Shown here: positions 15,263-23,925 of the stretch, piece after piece
Layout: each line of letters starts with the position of its first letter
How positions within the stretch are numbered: the stretch's first letter is position 1
Origin: Prevotellaceae bacterium UBA6858
GTDB lineage: Bacteria; Bacteroidota; Bacteroidia; Bacteroidales; Bacteroidaceae
DNA length: 29,186 bases
Assembly (NCBI GenBank): GCA_002451695.1
Contig: DKDC01000021.1
Location: 1-29,186 of the forward strand
Direction of reading: 5' to 3'
Program-made: the position numbers and the translations under genes
Notes under the pieces: model-generated
Told to the model about the DNA's origin: nothing
The model's database searches: none
The model's input: only the letters and a program-made list of their open reading frames with translations

Positions 15263-15294
15263 CAAAATTACTCATTTCCAACAAAACAGGCAAA
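15263..15294 (-). promoter_or_regulatory. Bacteroidetes-type promoter of rplU-rpmA
   Basis: On the minus strand TTTG (15294-15291) is followed after 20 bp by TAATTTTG (15270-15263), an exact match to TTTG-N19-21-TAnnTTTG. This predicts a leader of roughly 80 nt before the L21 start codon. Confidence 0.75.
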
Positions 15295-15315
15295 TCTTTT
15301 GAATTTAATTTGCCG

Positions 15316-15350
15316 TTTGTGGTGCGCTATGGCTTGCCAGCGTTATTTTG
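15316..15350 (+). promoter_or_regulatory. Weak candidate promoter of htpG
   Basis: TTTG at 15316-15319 and TTATTTTG at 15343-15350 (one mismatch to TAnnTTTG) are 23 bp apart, slightly long. It would be back to back with the rplU promoter and start transcription about 60 bp before htpG. Confidence 0.35.
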
Positions 15351-15417
15351 CACCAAATGTTTTTGCGATTGGCACGGATTTCGCTTGTGCTTTTTAGCAA
15401 ACAAAAATTACAGATAT

Positions 15418-17472
15418 ATGACAAAAGGTAAAATTGGGGTAACAACCGAAAACATATTCCCCGTCATCAAACAATTTCTTTACAGCGACCACGAGATTTT
15501 CCTGCGTGAGATAGTCTCGAATGCGGTTGACGCAACGCAAAAACTGAAGACGTATGCCATGAAGGGCGACTTCAAGGGAGAACTTGGCGACCTGACGGTA
15601 AGGGTGGTTGTTGACGAGAAAAAAGGCACACTCATCATAAGCGACCGTGGCATAGGCATGACAGCCGAAGAGATAGACAAATATATAAACCAGATAGCCT
15701 TTTCGGGTGCGAACGACTTTCTTGACAAATACAAGAACGACGCCAACGCGATAATAGGGCATTTCGGCTTGGGCTTTTACTCCGCTTTCATGGTGAGCAA
15801 GGAAGTGGAGATTGTTACGCGCAGTTACAAGGAAGGCTCAAAGGCCGTGCGCTGGGTTTGCGACGGTTCGCCCTCATATGAGATTTCCGATGCGGAGCGC
15901 GAGGGGCGTGGCACTGACATAATCCTGCACATTGATGACGATTCAAAGGAGTATCTTGAGAAGAACCGCATACAGACTTTGCTGACGAAATACTGCCGTT
16001 TCCTGCCGGTGCCTGTGGCTTTTGGCAAAAAGACAGGATGGAAGGACGGCAAGAACGTTGATACGGACGAGGACAATATAATAAACGACACCAAGCCTTT
16101 GTGGACGCGCAAGCCTTCGGAACTGAAAGACGAGGACTATACCAAGTTCTACCACGACCTTTACCCGATGGCCGACGACCCTTTATTCTGGATTCACCTT
16201 AATGTGGATTATCCTTTCAATCTTACGGGCGTTTTGTATTTCCCGAAAATAAAGAACAACCTTGACTTGCAGCGCAACAAGATACAGCTTTACAGCAATC
16301 AGGTGTTCGTAACCGACAACGTGGAGAACATTGTGCCGGACTTCCTTACGCTGCTTCACGGCGTGATAGACTCTCCCGACATTCCTCTGAATGTGAGCCG
16401 CAGCTACTTGCAGGCGGATTCGAACGTCAAGAAAATCTCCACTTACATCACCAAGAAAGTTGCCGACCGCCTGCAGGGCATTTTCAAGAACGACCGTAAG
16501 AATTTTGAGGGCAAATGGGACGATTTGAAGATATTCATAAACTACGGAATGCTTTCGCAGCCCGATTTCTACGACCGCGCAAAAGATTTTGCCCTTCTCA
16601 AGGATGTTGACGGCAAGTATTACACTCTTGACGAATACCGCACACTGATAAAAGACAACCAGACCGACAAGAACGACATGACGGTATATCTCTACGCAAA
16701 CGACAAGGAGGCGCAATATACATATATAGAAAATGCCAAGGCAAAAGGTTACAGTGTGCTTTTGTTCGACGGCCAGCTCGACACGGCTATGGTAAATCTT
16801 TACGAGCAGAAGCTTGAGAAGTGCCGCTTCTCGCGTGTTGACAGCGATGCCATAGACCGTCTCGTCCAGAAAAAGGACGATGAGGCGAAAGAGGCAGACA
16901 GCGAGGCTGGCGGCAACGTTGCGGAGATGTTCAATTCGCAGCTGCCGCAGATAAAGGGCGCGGTGTTCCACGTAGAGACGCGTGCGGCGGGCGGGGAAGC
17001 CGCTCCCGTGATGATAATCCAGAGCGAATATATGCGCCGTATGAAGGAGCTGAGCCGCATTGAGTCTGGGATGCAGTTCTACGGTCAGATGCCCGACGAA
17101 TATACTATAATATTGAACAGCGACCACAGGCTGATAAAGGAAATAAGCGAGGACGGCGAAAAGGCTGTCGCTGACAAACTCCAGCCAATTGACGCCGACC
17201 TGAAAGGCTTGGAGGCGCGTCGTGCCGTGCTTCGTCAGGAGCAGGAGAAGAAGAAGGCTGACGAAATAACTGACGGCGACCGCAATCAGATGAAGGAATG
17301 CGACGAGCAGATAAGCAAACGCCGCGAGGAGCGCAAGGGTGTGCTTGCGGAATATGCAAAGGGCAGCAATACGCTCCACCAGCTTGTTGACCTTGCTTTG
17401 CTGCAGAACAATATGCTTCGCGGAGAGGCGTTGAGCAAGTTCATCTCGCGCAGCATCGACATGATTAAGTAG
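15418..17472 (+). CDS. htpG: Molecular chaperone HtpG (Hsp90)
   Basis: With ATG 15418 (MTKGKIGVTTENIFPVIKQF) the protein has 684 residues, typical for Bacteroidetes Hsp90. The N-terminal ATPase domain shows FLREIVSNAVDATQKLK, SDRGIGMTAEEIDKYI, AFSGANDF and GHFGLGFYSAFMV. The middle domain includes GVLYFPK, KNNLDLQRNKIQLYSNQVFV and LNVSRSYLQAD, and the C-terminal dimerisation domain ends LSKFISRSIDMIK. A charged insertion (DDEAKEADSEAGG) precedes the C-terminal part. The in-frame codon at 15196 would add 74 residues of non-homologous sequence and is rejected. The gene is monocistronic and ends in a strong hairpin. Confidence 0.97.
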   Translation: MTKGKIGVTTENIFPVIKQFLYSDHEIFLREIVSNAVDATQKLKTYAMKGDFKGELGDLTVRVVVDEKKGTLIISDRGIGMTAEEIDKYINQIAFSGANDFLDKYKNDANAIIGHFGLGFYSAFMVSKEVEIVTRSYKEGSKAVRWVCDGSPSYEISDAEREGRGTDIILHIDDDSKEYLEKNRIQTLLTKYCRFLPVPVAFGKKTGWKDGKNVDTDEDNIINDTKPLWTRKPSELKDEDYTKFYHDLYPMADDPLFWIHLNVDYPFNLTGVLYFPKIKNNLDLQRNKIQLYSNQVFVTDNVENIVPDFLTLLHGVIDSPDIPLNVSRSYLQADSNVKKISTYITKKVADRLQGIFKNDRKNFEGKWDDLKIFINYGMLSQPDFYDRAKDFALLKDVDGKYYTLDEYRTLIKDNQTDKNDMTVYLYANDKEAQYTYIENAKAKGYSVLLFDGQLDTAMVNLYEQKLEKCRFSRVDSDAIDRLVQKKDDEAKEADSEAGGNVAEMFNSQLPQIKGAVFHVETRAAGGEAAPVMIIQSEYMRRMKELSRIESGMQFYGQMPDEYTIILNSDHRLIKEISEDGEKAVADKLQPIDADLKGLEARRAVLRQEQEKKKADEITDGDRNQMKECDEQISKRREERKGVLAEYAKGSNTLHQLVDLALLQNNMLRGEALSKFISRSIDMIK

Positions 17473-17494
17473 CAATCAGGTCTCTGCACCAAAC

Positions 17495-17535
17495 AAAAAT
17501 CCGCCTGTATGCTTGTTGCGTACAGGCGGATTTTT
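17495..17535. terminator. Bidirectional terminator between htpG and the lipocalin-like gene
   Basis: AAAAATCCGCCTGTA (17495-17509) and TACAGGCGGATTTTT (17521-17535) form a long stem with A and T tails on either side. It serves htpG on the plus strand and the converging lipoprotein gene on the minus strand. Confidence 0.92.
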
Positions 17536-17559
17536 ATGTCCGGATCCGGATGCTATACC

Positions 17560-18186
17560 CTATTTGTCTATTGTGCTTTTTATGTATTTTGTCTTTTGCC
17601 AGCTTCCCTCCGGGCGCAGGAACAAAGTGTCCTTCTCCAACGACACTATGTTGAATGTGTCATAGTACATAACAGGGTGGGCGAGCATGGCATCGCATTT
17701 TGTAAGCACGAGTTTTGCACTCTTAATGTCCCAATTCTTGTAGCGCACACGTTCAGGCTTTTGCGTAACAGTGCCGGCATATCCGTCCTCGCCCAAGGTG
17801 AAGCCTGTGGCGGCGGGGTCTCCTATGGAGTCTCCCGTGAGCCAACGCCCTATGAGGGATGAAATGTCTATTGCCCTTACGACGCGCTTCCTGTCTTCCG
17901 AGAGTACTATCGCCACTTGGTCGCCGGTCTCGAAATTGCCGATAACAGTTCCGCGTTTTCTTGCCTGCACAATGTTGTAGTGCTGAGGGTCTTCGCCCGG
18001 TTTTATGAAGTCGAGTACGGAGTCGGTGCATTCAGAGCCGGCATAGCCGGTTTCAACGCTGTCTCCGCTGGAAAACGAAATTTCCGTGCTGTCGCTTTTG
18101 AGGACTGGCTTGGATGTCTTACCGCCGCATGACATTACGGCGGCAATCATCATGGCGCATATCGGAGTTAATATTGATTTCTGCAT
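17560..18186 (-). CDS. Lipocalin-like lipoprotein
   Basis: With ATG 18186 (MQKSILTPICAMMIAAVMSCGG) the 208-residue product has a signal peptide with lipobox AVMSC (Cys20). Residues ~25-75 are a low-complexity acidic/serine linker. The C-terminal ~100 residues (LIGRWLTGD, GFTLGEDGYAGTV, YKNWDIKSAKLVLT, YYDTFNIVSLEKDTLFL) have the W-containing first strand and alternating strands of the small lipocalin-like lipoproteins common in Bacteroidales. Ligand unknown. A longer reading frame extends upstream to 18885 but overlaps the HD gene on the other strand and lacks a signal, so it is rejected. It is divergent from the HD-domain gene. Confidence 0.78.
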   Translation of the reverse strand: MQKSILTPICAMMIAAVMSCGGKTSKPVLKSDSTEISFSSGDSVETGYAGSECTDSVLDFIKPGEDPQHYNIVQARKRGTVIGNFETGDQVAIVLSEDRKRVVRAIDISSLIGRWLTGDSIGDPAATGFTLGEDGYAGTVTQKPERVRYKNWDIKSAKLVLTKCDAMLAHPVMYYDTFNIVSLEKDTLFLRPEGSWQKTKYIKSTIDK

Positions 18187-18204
18187 ATTTGTCGTGATTT
18201 TCGG

Positions 18205-18212
18205 CAAAATTA
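18205..18212 (-). promoter_or_regulatory. Putative -7 element of the lipocalin-like gene
   Basis: On the minus strand this reads TAATTTTG, an exact match to TAnnTTTG, 18 bp before the chosen ATG at 18186. It supports that start over the longer frame. No clear TTTG box lies at the usual spacing. Confidence 0.5.
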
Positions 18213-18256
18213 CGAATTTACTTATAAAGCCGGTGCTGAAATCCGAGCGGATTGCA

Positions 18257-18264
18257 TAACTTCG
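18257..18264 (+). promoter_or_regulatory. Weak -7 element of the HD-domain gene
   Basis: TAACTTCG has one mismatch to TAnnTTTG and lies 18 bp before the ATG at 18283. The upstream box is not convincing. Confidence 0.35.
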
Positions 18265-18282
18265 CAGCCAAAAGCAATAAAA

Positions 18283-18819
18283 ATGAACCCTTACGACATC
18301 ATAGACAAATATTATAACAACAATTCCGAACTCCGCGAATTGCTTGTTACCCACAGCCGTCTTGTTACCGAAAAGGCGTTGAAAGCCGCCGCCATGCACC
18401 CGGAACTCGAAATAGATGTGCAGTTTGTAAAGGAAGCCGGGATGTTGCACGACATCGGCATTTTCCTGACAGACGCTCCTGCAATTCACTGTCATGGGGA
18501 CAAGCCGTATTTGTGTCATGGCATATTGGGAGCGGAGCTGATGCGCAAGGAAGGCTTTCCGCGTCATGCGCGCGTGTGCGAGCGTCATACGGGGGCGGGA
18601 CTTACGGCAGAGGAGATAGAGAGGCAGAATTTGCCGCTGCCCCATGTGGATTTCCTGCCCGAAACTGTTGAGGAGAAACTGGTGTGCTATGCCGACAAAT
18701 TCTATTCCAAGACGCGCCCCACGGTGGAGAAAAGCGTGGAACAGGCAATGGCTTCCCTGCAAAAGTTCGGCGGAGGCGGAGCGGCACGCTTTGAGGAATG
18801 GGTGAAAATGTTCGGCTGA
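18283..18819 (+). CDS. HD-domain phosphohydrolase
   Basis: The 178-residue protein is of the HD superfamily: His24 (VTHSRLV), the His56-Asp57 pair (GMLHDIGIF), a further region with LCHGILGAELMRKEG and CERHTGAGLT, and a late VCYADKFYSK with the last Asp. These are the metal-binding residues of small HD hydrolases that act on nucleotides or related phosphoesters. The substrate is unknown. It is monocistronic, divergent from the lipocalin-like gene and followed by a repeat array. Confidence 0.85.
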   Translation: MNPYDIIDKYYNNNSELRELLVTHSRLVTEKALKAAAMHPELEIDVQFVKEAGMLHDIGIFLTDAPAIHCHGDKPYLCHGILGAELMRKEGFPRHARVCERHTGAGLTAEEIERQNLPLPHVDFLPETVEEKLVCYADKFYSKTRPTVEKSVEQAMASLQKFGGGGAARFEEWVKMFG

Positions 18820-18900
18820 TTTTGGGCGAAAATACATAAAAAGGCATAACCCGCAGATTTGCAGGGTTTTGATATGTTTTTGCAAAAATATATATGTATT

Positions 18901-19014
18901 TGTCTTTCAAGAATTTGAAAGTGCGCAAAAAAGGTCTGGTATAATTTTTTCTATGTCTGATGTAGTTTTTTCTACATAGGACATAGTTTTCCTTGTATCA
19001 GACATAATTTTTCC
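18901..19014 (-). repeat. 21-bp tandem palindromic repeat array, copy 3 (reverse orientation), with trailer
   Basis: Units at 18931-18951 (decayed), 18952-18972, 18973-18993 and 18994-19014 keep an exact 21-bp period. On the plus strand adjacent units can pair (ATGTCTGATGTAG with CTACATAGGACAT, two mismatches) and are followed by T-runs. On the minus strand the array is followed by AGACCTTTTTT and a trailer with TTGAAAGACAAAT (18913-18901) resembling that of copies 1 and 4. It takes up much of the 340-bp gene-free stretch 18820-19159; I see nothing else there besides the lptD promoter. Confidence 0.85.
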
Positions 19015-19095
19015 CGTTCAAAAAGGCAGGGAGGGAAACGTTGCGGCAACACTTGGCCGATAACACTTAAAATAGGCTAAAAAGGGAATTGCGCT

Positions 19096-19125
19096 GTTGG
19101 GAACGTGGAGAAATTAGTATTTTTG
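19096..19125 (+). promoter_or_regulatory. Candidate promoter of the lptD operon
   Basis: TATTTTTG at 19118-19125 matches TAnnTTTG. GTTG at 19096-19099 is an imperfect upstream box at 18-bp spacing. It lies 34 bp before the TTG start of lptD. Confidence 0.5.
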
Positions 19126-19159
19126 CACCGCATTTCTGAAAGTCTTTCAAATTAGCGAA

Positions 19160-21994
19160 TTGAACATAAAGCAGAAAATAGTATCACTCCTTGCGGCGGC
19201 TGTGGCTTTCGTCGCATACGGCAGTATGTCTGAGCGCGGGACGGTGCAAACAGGCAGTGCGCCGCTTTTGCTTTTGAGCGATACCGCCAAGAGTGATACC
19301 GCCCGGCAAGGCACGGCGAGGCGCGACACGGTGATAGATTTCGGCGTGGCGAAAAACGACACGCTGGCAGCCGATACGGCGCGTAACGATTCCGCAAAGA
19401 AGAAAGACCCGCTCGACGCTCCGGTTGTGTATTCCGCCAGCGACTCCATAACATACGATGCCGACTCAAAAAAGGCTTTCCTCTATGGCGACGGAAACGT
19501 GAAATACGAGAAAATGGAGCTGAAAGCCGAGCGCATAGAAATGAACATGGACAGCTCGCTTGTTCACGCATACGGCGAGAAAGACTCCGCCGGCGTTTGG
19601 ACCGGGCAGCCTGTATATACGCAAGGAAGTGAGAAGTATGACAGCGAGGTGATGAGCTTTAACTTCAAGACAAAGAAGGGCTTCATCAACAACGTGAAGA
19701 CCGAGCAGGGAGAGGGGTATATGCAGAGCGAAAGCTCCAAGCGCGCCAACGACGGCACGCTTTATCTGGAACACGCAAAATACACCACGTGCGACGCCAA
19801 GCACCCCGATTTCTATCTGGCTCTTTCGCGGGCCAAGGTAAAGCCCGGCAAGGAGGTTGTGTTCGGCCCGGCATACCTTGTGGTGGCCGATGTGCCGCTG
19901 CCCCTTGCAGTGCCATACGGCTTCTTCCCGTTCAAGAAGAAATATTCAAGCGGCTTTCTAATGCCGACATACGGCGATGACAGCCGACGCGGTTTCTATT
20001 TGAGGAACGGCGGATATTATTTCGCGTTCAACGACTACTGGGATATGCGCCTGCTTGGCGAAATATACACCAAAGGCTCGTGGGGGGCGACAATAGAGTC
20101 GACGTACAACAAACGCTACCGCTATGCCGGCAACTTGTTCCTCAGTTACCAGAACACGGTGGACGGCGAGAAGAATATGCCCGACTACATGAAATCCTCG
20201 AGCTTCAAGATACAGTGGTCGCACCGTCAGGACTCCAAATCGCTGCCCAATTCAAACTTTTCGGCGAGCGTGAACTTCGCCACCCAAAGCTACGAGCGCA
20301 ACAACCTCTACTCCCTCTACAATCCGCAGCTTCTTACGCAGTCCACCAGGACGAGCAGCGTTTCGTATTCGCACACATTCGAGAAACTGGGACTTACGCT
20401 TTCCACCACAACGAACCTCAACCAGAATATGCGCGATTCGACGATAGACCTCACGCTTCCCGACTTGAACATATCACTTTCGCGCCTCTATCCTTTCCGC
20501 CGGAAGAAAATGAGCGGCAAGGAGCGTTGGTACGAGAAAATCTCGATGAGCTACACCGGGCAGTTGAGCAACAGGATAAGCACTAAGGAGGACAAGCTGA
20601 TGCACTCCAACCTTGTAAAGGACTGGCGGAACGGAATGAACCACAGTGTGCCTGTTTCGGCGAGCTTCCAGGTGCTCAAATATATAAACGTTACACCGAG
20701 CTTCCAGTTCTCCGACCGTATGTACACAAACAAAATAATGCGCTCGTGGGATCAGGCAAACCAGACCGAGGTGAGCGACACCGTATATGGCTTTTACAAT
20801 GTGTATAACTGGTATGCCTCGGTTTCGGCAAACACAACGCTTTACGGCTTCTACAAGCCGTGGCGCAAGCTTTTCGGCGACGGCATAATAGCCGTAAGGC
20901 ACGTGCTGAAACCATCTGTGTCGTACAGCTACGCCCCCGATTTCGGCGCTTCGCGTTACGGTTACTATGATTCTTATGTCAGAACCGATGCCGACGGAAA
21001 CGTGAGTACGGTAACTTATTCCCCATATTCGAACGGAATGTTCGGAGTTCCCTCGCGTGGCAAGTCGGGAAACATCAGCATGAGGGTGTCAAACAACTTG
21101 GAGATGAAGGTGAAGAGTTCGAAAGACTCCACCGGCGAGAAGAAAATAAGCCTTATAGACGAACTTTCCGCATCGCTGTCGTACAACACGGCGGCAAAGA
21201 CAAAGCAGTGGAGCAACCTGAACTCGAACATCCGGCTTAAACTCTGGAAGAACTATACGTTCAGTATGGCGGCGGTGTTCGCAACCTACGCCTATCAGTT
21301 TGACGAGAGCGGAAGAGTGGTGGAGGGAAACCGCACCGAATGGAGCTACGGCCGCTTCGGACGTTTTCAGGGAATGTCGCAAAACCTTTCGTACACGTTC
21401 AACAACCAGACGTTCAAAAAGCTATTCGGTCCAAAAGAGCAAGAAGACAAGGACGAGGACATAAACCAGGCGGTCGAAAGCCACGATGATTACGAGGAGG
21501 ACAACATAGACGACGAAGGGACAAACGACAGCAATCTCGACCCCACGTTGAGGGAAAGCGAGAACTCCGCGCAGAAATCAGCGAGCAAGAAGTCGCGTGT
21601 GGACGAGGACGGCTATAAGCGTTTCAGCATTCCTTGGTCGTTGTCGTTGAGCTACGGCATAACGATGGCTGAAAACCGAAGCGCGAAAATCAACCCCAAG
21701 ACAATGCGCTATCCATACAAATACACGCAGTCGCTGAACTTTTCCGGCAATGTCAAGATTTCAGACGGATGGAACATAAACTTCAGCTCGGGTTACGACT
21801 TCAACTACCACCGCCTTTCCATGACAACTGCGTCGCTGTCGAGGGACTTGCATTGCTTCATGATGTCCTGCTCGATAGTTTTGCGCCCATACACAAGCTA
21901 CAATTTCTCATTCCGCGCAAAAACGTCAACTCTTGCCGATGCTTTGAAATGGGACAAGCGCAGCGGCTATTCCACAAATATAGACTGGTATTGA
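19160..21994 (+). CDS. lptD: LPS-assembly outer-membrane protein LptD-like
   Basis: The 944-residue protein, read from TTG 19160 (no in-frame ATG upstream), begins with a signal peptide (IVSLLAAAVAFVAYG). Residues ~90-200 are an OstA/LptA-type domain (SASDSITYDADSKKAFLYGD, KYEKMELKAERIEMNM). The rest has the alternating aromatic strands of a large outer-membrane barrel (FFPFKKKYSSGFLMPTYGDD, NLFLSYQNTVDG, YNFSFRAKTSTLADALKW). It would insert lipopolysaccharide into the outer leaflet. A long acidic loop (around residues 758-805, EEDNIDDEGTNDSN) is inserted before the last strands. The next ATG (residue 23) would remove the signal peptide, which favours TTG. It overlaps the following gene by 1 bp. 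Confidence 0.85.
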   Translation: MNIKQKIVSLLAAAVAFVAYGSMSERGTVQTGSAPLLLLSDTAKSDTARQGTARRDTVIDFGVAKNDTLAADTARNDSAKKKDPLDAPVVYSASDSITYDADSKKAFLYGDGNVKYEKMELKAERIEMNMDSSLVHAYGEKDSAGVWTGQPVYTQGSEKYDSEVMSFNFKTKKGFINNVKTEQGEGYMQSESSKRANDGTLYLEHAKYTTCDAKHPDFYLALSRAKVKPGKEVVFGPAYLVVADVPLPLAVPYGFFPFKKKYSSGFLMPTYGDDSRRGFYLRNGGYYFAFNDYWDMRLLGEIYTKGSWGATIESTYNKRYRYAGNLFLSYQNTVDGEKNMPDYMKSSSFKIQWSHRQDSKSLPNSNFSASVNFATQSYERNNLYSLYNPQLLTQSTRTSSVSYSHTFEKLGLTLSTTTNLNQNMRDSTIDLTLPDLNISLSRLYPFRRKKMSGKERWYEKISMSYTGQLSNRISTKEDKLMHSNLVKDWRNGMNHSVPVSASFQVLKYINVTPSFQFSDRMYTNKIMRSWDQANQTEVSDTVYGFYNVYNWYASVSANTTLYGFYKPWRKLFGDGIIAVRHVLKPSVSYSYAPDFGASRYGYYDSYVRTDADGNVSTVTYSPYSNGMFGVPSRGKSGNISMRVSNNLEMKVKSSKDSTGEKKISLIDELSASLSYNTAAKTKQWSNLNSNIRLKLWKNYTFSMAAVFATYAYQFDESGRVVEGNRTEWSYGRFGRFQGMSQNLSYTFNNQTFKKLFGPKEQEDKDEDINQAVESHDDYEEDNIDDEGTNDSNLDPTLRESENSAQKSASKKSRVDEDGYKRFSIPWSLSLSYGITMAENRSAKINPKTMRYPYKYTQSLNFSGNVKISDGWNINFSSGYDFNYHRLSMTTASLSRDLHCFMMSCSIVLRPYTSYNFSFRAKTSTLADALKWDKRSGYSTNIDWY

Positions 21995-22758
21995 TGCAAC
22001 GCTTAGTGTTTTTGCTTCTTTCCATTTTGTGTGTCCGCCTGTCGGAGGCGCAGAACATAGATTATGACATCGCTCCTCTTGACCGGGCTGCGGTAAGTTG
22101 TGCAAAATTGGCGCAAAGCGGCGTAAAGAAAAACATTGTGGAGATTTACTCCGTTGAGACTGTGAAGAAAAAGCAGAATACGGAAGTAGTGCCGCAGCGC
22201 AAAAAAAAGCAGAAAAAACAGGAGCAGCCTGTTGCCGTCGCAAGCTATGGATATACGGCAAAAGCGGCGCAAGGGCATTATGACCCGAACGAAGTTCTTG
22301 CCAATGGCTTTTCCGTAAGTCTGTGGGTCGCGCCTTTTGCCTCGCCTGCCGCAGGTCATGGTTTCGTGATGTATCCCGTGAAAGGGCGCGACGTAAACGG
22401 CATAGGCCAGTCGCAGTGGGGAATGACGGTTGGCAAAGACTGCGTCAGAGTTTATGAAAAGTATTTGGAGGAAAAGCTGATACTCGAATACAGGCACAAC
22501 GAAAAGGCGGATTTCTTCATTACGCTTGTATGCAGAAACGGCACTCCAGCCCTTTATATAAACGGCGGGCTTGTCGCAACAGGGGAGCAGTCGGTGTATT
22601 CCCCGCACCCGGCGTTCGAAGGCACTGCCGCCTGTCCGGCATCGCTGAAATTCATAGGCAAGTCAACGGCTTTTCACTACTTTCCAAAAGCGCTGGCAAA
22701 CGCGGAGGTTCGCGGACTGTATGAAACCGAGTATGAAGAGCTGCACCATGTGAAATAA
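21994..22758 (+). CDS. Secreted LamG/concanavalin-like domain protein
   Basis: With ATG 21994 (MQRLVFLLLSILCVRLSEAQ, a signal peptide) the product has 254 residues. A basic stretch (KKKQKKQEQ, ~65-75) separates a short N-terminal segment from a C-terminal beta-sandwich: NGFSVSLWVAPFAS, HGFVMYPVKG, QSQWGMTVG, TPALYINGGLVATG, and FHYFPKALANAEVRGLYE. This follows the pattern of LamG/laminin G-like lectin folds that bind glycans or proteins. No catalytic residues are evident. The ATG overlaps the lptD TGA by 1 bp, so it is translated with lptD. The longer frame from 21769 lies inside lptD and lacks a signal. Confidence 0.7.
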   Translation: MQRLVFLLLSILCVRLSEAQNIDYDIAPLDRAAVSCAKLAQSGVKKNIVEIYSVETVKKKQNTEVVPQRKKKQKKQEQPVAVASYGYTAKAAQGHYDPNEVLANGFSVSLWVAPFASPAAGHGFVMYPVKGRDVNGIGQSQWGMTVGKDCVRVYEKYLEEKLILEYRHNEKADFFITLVCRNGTPALYINGGLVATGEQSVYSPHPAFEGTAACPASLKFIGKSTAFHYFPKALANAEVRGLYETEYEELHHVK

Positions 22759-22764
22759 ACTTCA

Positions 22765-22772
22765 TATCTTTG
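22765..22772 (+). promoter_or_regulatory. Putative -7 element of the BACON-like lipoprotein gene
   Basis: TATCTTTG matches TAnnTTTG exactly, 23 bp before the ATG at 22796. The -33 region is unclear. The gene may thus have its own promoter besides read-through from lptD. Confidence 0.5.
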
Positions 22773-22795
22773 CAAACCAACAAAACAAGAATAAA

Positions 22796-23551
22796 ATGAA
22801 ACTGAAATCTTTGATTTTATGCGCGGCGGCGGCAATTCTCGCCGCTTCGTGCGACAATGGCGGTGGCAACACCACCCATTACATCGGTGTGCCTTACCCA
22901 TTGGGCGTGGCGTATGCAGACCAACAGACAGACACACTTGGCGTGCAGAGCACCGATTCGTGGACGGCAACTGTTACGGACGGCGACTGGTTCACTCCCA
23001 ACGAGTTTTCGAAAAACATCTCCACCACCAACAGGATAGACTACAGCAAATACGCGCTGAGGCTTCAGACAAACAGCGGCGAAAACCGCAAGGCGACATT
23101 CGTGATAAAAAGCAACGGAAAAACATTGCGCAAAACCTATGCGCAGGTGTCGTGGCTGAATATCACAAGCCCAAATCCCGCGATAATACGCAGCGACAGC
23201 ACGGTTACGTCTTTGTATGACACGGAGCATTTTGCCGAATTGAAGGCTTATTATTACTTTACCCCGGACTACAAGGGAGGCAACGACAAAATAACGGCAA
23301 CAATATATTCGCCTTCAGTGGAAATCGCAACGTCAGACGAATGGATAAACCTCAAGGACGGCGATGACAGATATGTGAAGTCTGTTAAGCTCGACAAGCC
23401 GGGAGGCAAGGATCAATACGAGGTTTCCGTGCCGTTTTTTGTAACCGAAAACACCGGCAGCGCAAAGCGCAGAGGGAAAATCACGGTAACGACATCGAAC
23501 GGCATAAACCAAACGATAGACGTGCTGCAAGATGTGAAAACAGACAATTAA
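22796..23551 (+). CDS. BACON-like beta-sandwich lipoprotein
   Basis: The 251-residue product has a lipoprotein signal (MKLKSLILCAAAAILAASC, Cys19). The first half reads DTLGVQSTDSWTATVTDGDWFTP and NRKATFVIKSNGKTLRKTYAQVSW, matching the BACON/Ig-like pattern of a strand with W-x-A followed by a gap and the T-F-x-I-x-S-N-G strand. The second half, GKITVTTSNGINQTIDVLQD, repeats the same ending. So it probably has two Ig-like domains, often used for binding carbohydrate or protein at the Bacteroidetes cell surface. Function unknown. A terminator follows. Confidence 0.7.
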   Translation: MKLKSLILCAAAAILAASCDNGGGNTTHYIGVPYPLGVAYADQQTDTLGVQSTDSWTATVTDGDWFTPNEFSKNISTTNRIDYSKYALRLQTNSGENRKATFVIKSNGKTLRKTYAQVSWLNITSPNPAIIRSDSTVTSLYDTEHFAELKAYYYFTPDYKGGNDKITATIYSPSVEIATSDEWINLKDGDDRYVKSVKLDKPGGKDQYEVSVPFFVTENTGSAKRRGKITVTTSNGINQTIDVLQDVKTDN

Positions 23552-23571
23552 ACAATAGCCGGCAAACAAAG

Positions 23572-23610
23572 AAAGGCGGTGGTTGCGCGGGGCGCGATGC
23601 CGCCTTTTTT
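23572..23610 (+). terminator. Intrinsic terminator after the BACON-like gene
   Basis: AAAGGCGG (23572-23579) and CCGCCTTT (23600-23607) form a stem followed by TTT, with a GC-rich loop that can fold further (GCGC repeats). It lies 20 bp past the stop codon. Confidence 0.85.
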
Positions 23611-23664
23611 GTATAATTGAGCGCGAGTTTGGGACAAGTGTTCTGGCACAATCCTGTGAACGGT

Positions 23665-23785
23665 ATTAAAACAATGTCTGATATGGGAAAAACTACGTCT
23701 GATGTAGGAGAAATTATATCAGACATAATTAAAACTACGTCAGACCTTTTTCCCGCTTTTACAAATGTCTGAAAAACAAATCGTT
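23665..23785 (+). repeat. 21-bp tandem palindromic repeat array, copy 4, with trailer
   Basis: Units at 23665-23685, 23686-23706, 23707-23727 and 23728-23748 keep an exact 21-bp period. The trailer (CTTTTTCCCG ... TCTGAAAAACAAATC, to about 23785) is nearly the same as after copy 1. This copy follows an already complete hairpin terminator. With the terminator and the next promoter it accounts for most of the 374-bp stretch 23552-23925. Confidence 0.85.
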
Positions 23786-23877
23786 ATACAAATTGTACTT
23801 TATTTGAGTATTGTTTTGAAATTCAATGTGTTATGTGATTTTGTGATATTGGCTGTTTGAAAATTATGCGTCAGCGG

Positions 23878-23908
23878 TTTAAGAATAACGCTTGTTTTTG
23901 TAATTTTG
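23878..23908 (+). promoter_or_regulatory. Promoter of the membrane protein-M64 operon
   Basis: TTTA (23878-23881), a 19-bp spacer and TAATTTTG (23901-23908) fit the Bacteroidetes consensus. It lies 18 bp before the ATG at 23926, which argues against the longer frame starting at 23857. Confidence 0.65.
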
Positions 23909-23925
23909 CGGAAAGACTTGAAAAT

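Noticed and set aside
15196..15417. 74-residue N-terminal extension of HtpG
   Set aside because: No similarity to Hsp90; the region holds the divergent promoters, and ATG 15418 begins the conserved N-terminus.
16183..17475. 430-codon minus-strand frame opposite htpG
   Set aside because: It is antisense to strongly conserved HtpG, and its low-complexity Leu/Val-rich product is the typical shadow of a charged coding strand.
17560..18885. 441-codon minus-strand frame covering the lipocalin-like gene and the HD gene
   Set aside because: Only the part after ATG 18186 has a signal peptide and family character; the extension is antisense to the HD-domain gene, and a -7 box lies just before 18186.
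21769..21993. N-terminal extension of the LamG-like gene
   Set aside because: It lies inside the lptD C-terminal barrel in another frame; the signal peptide begins at ATG 21994, coupled to the lptD stop.
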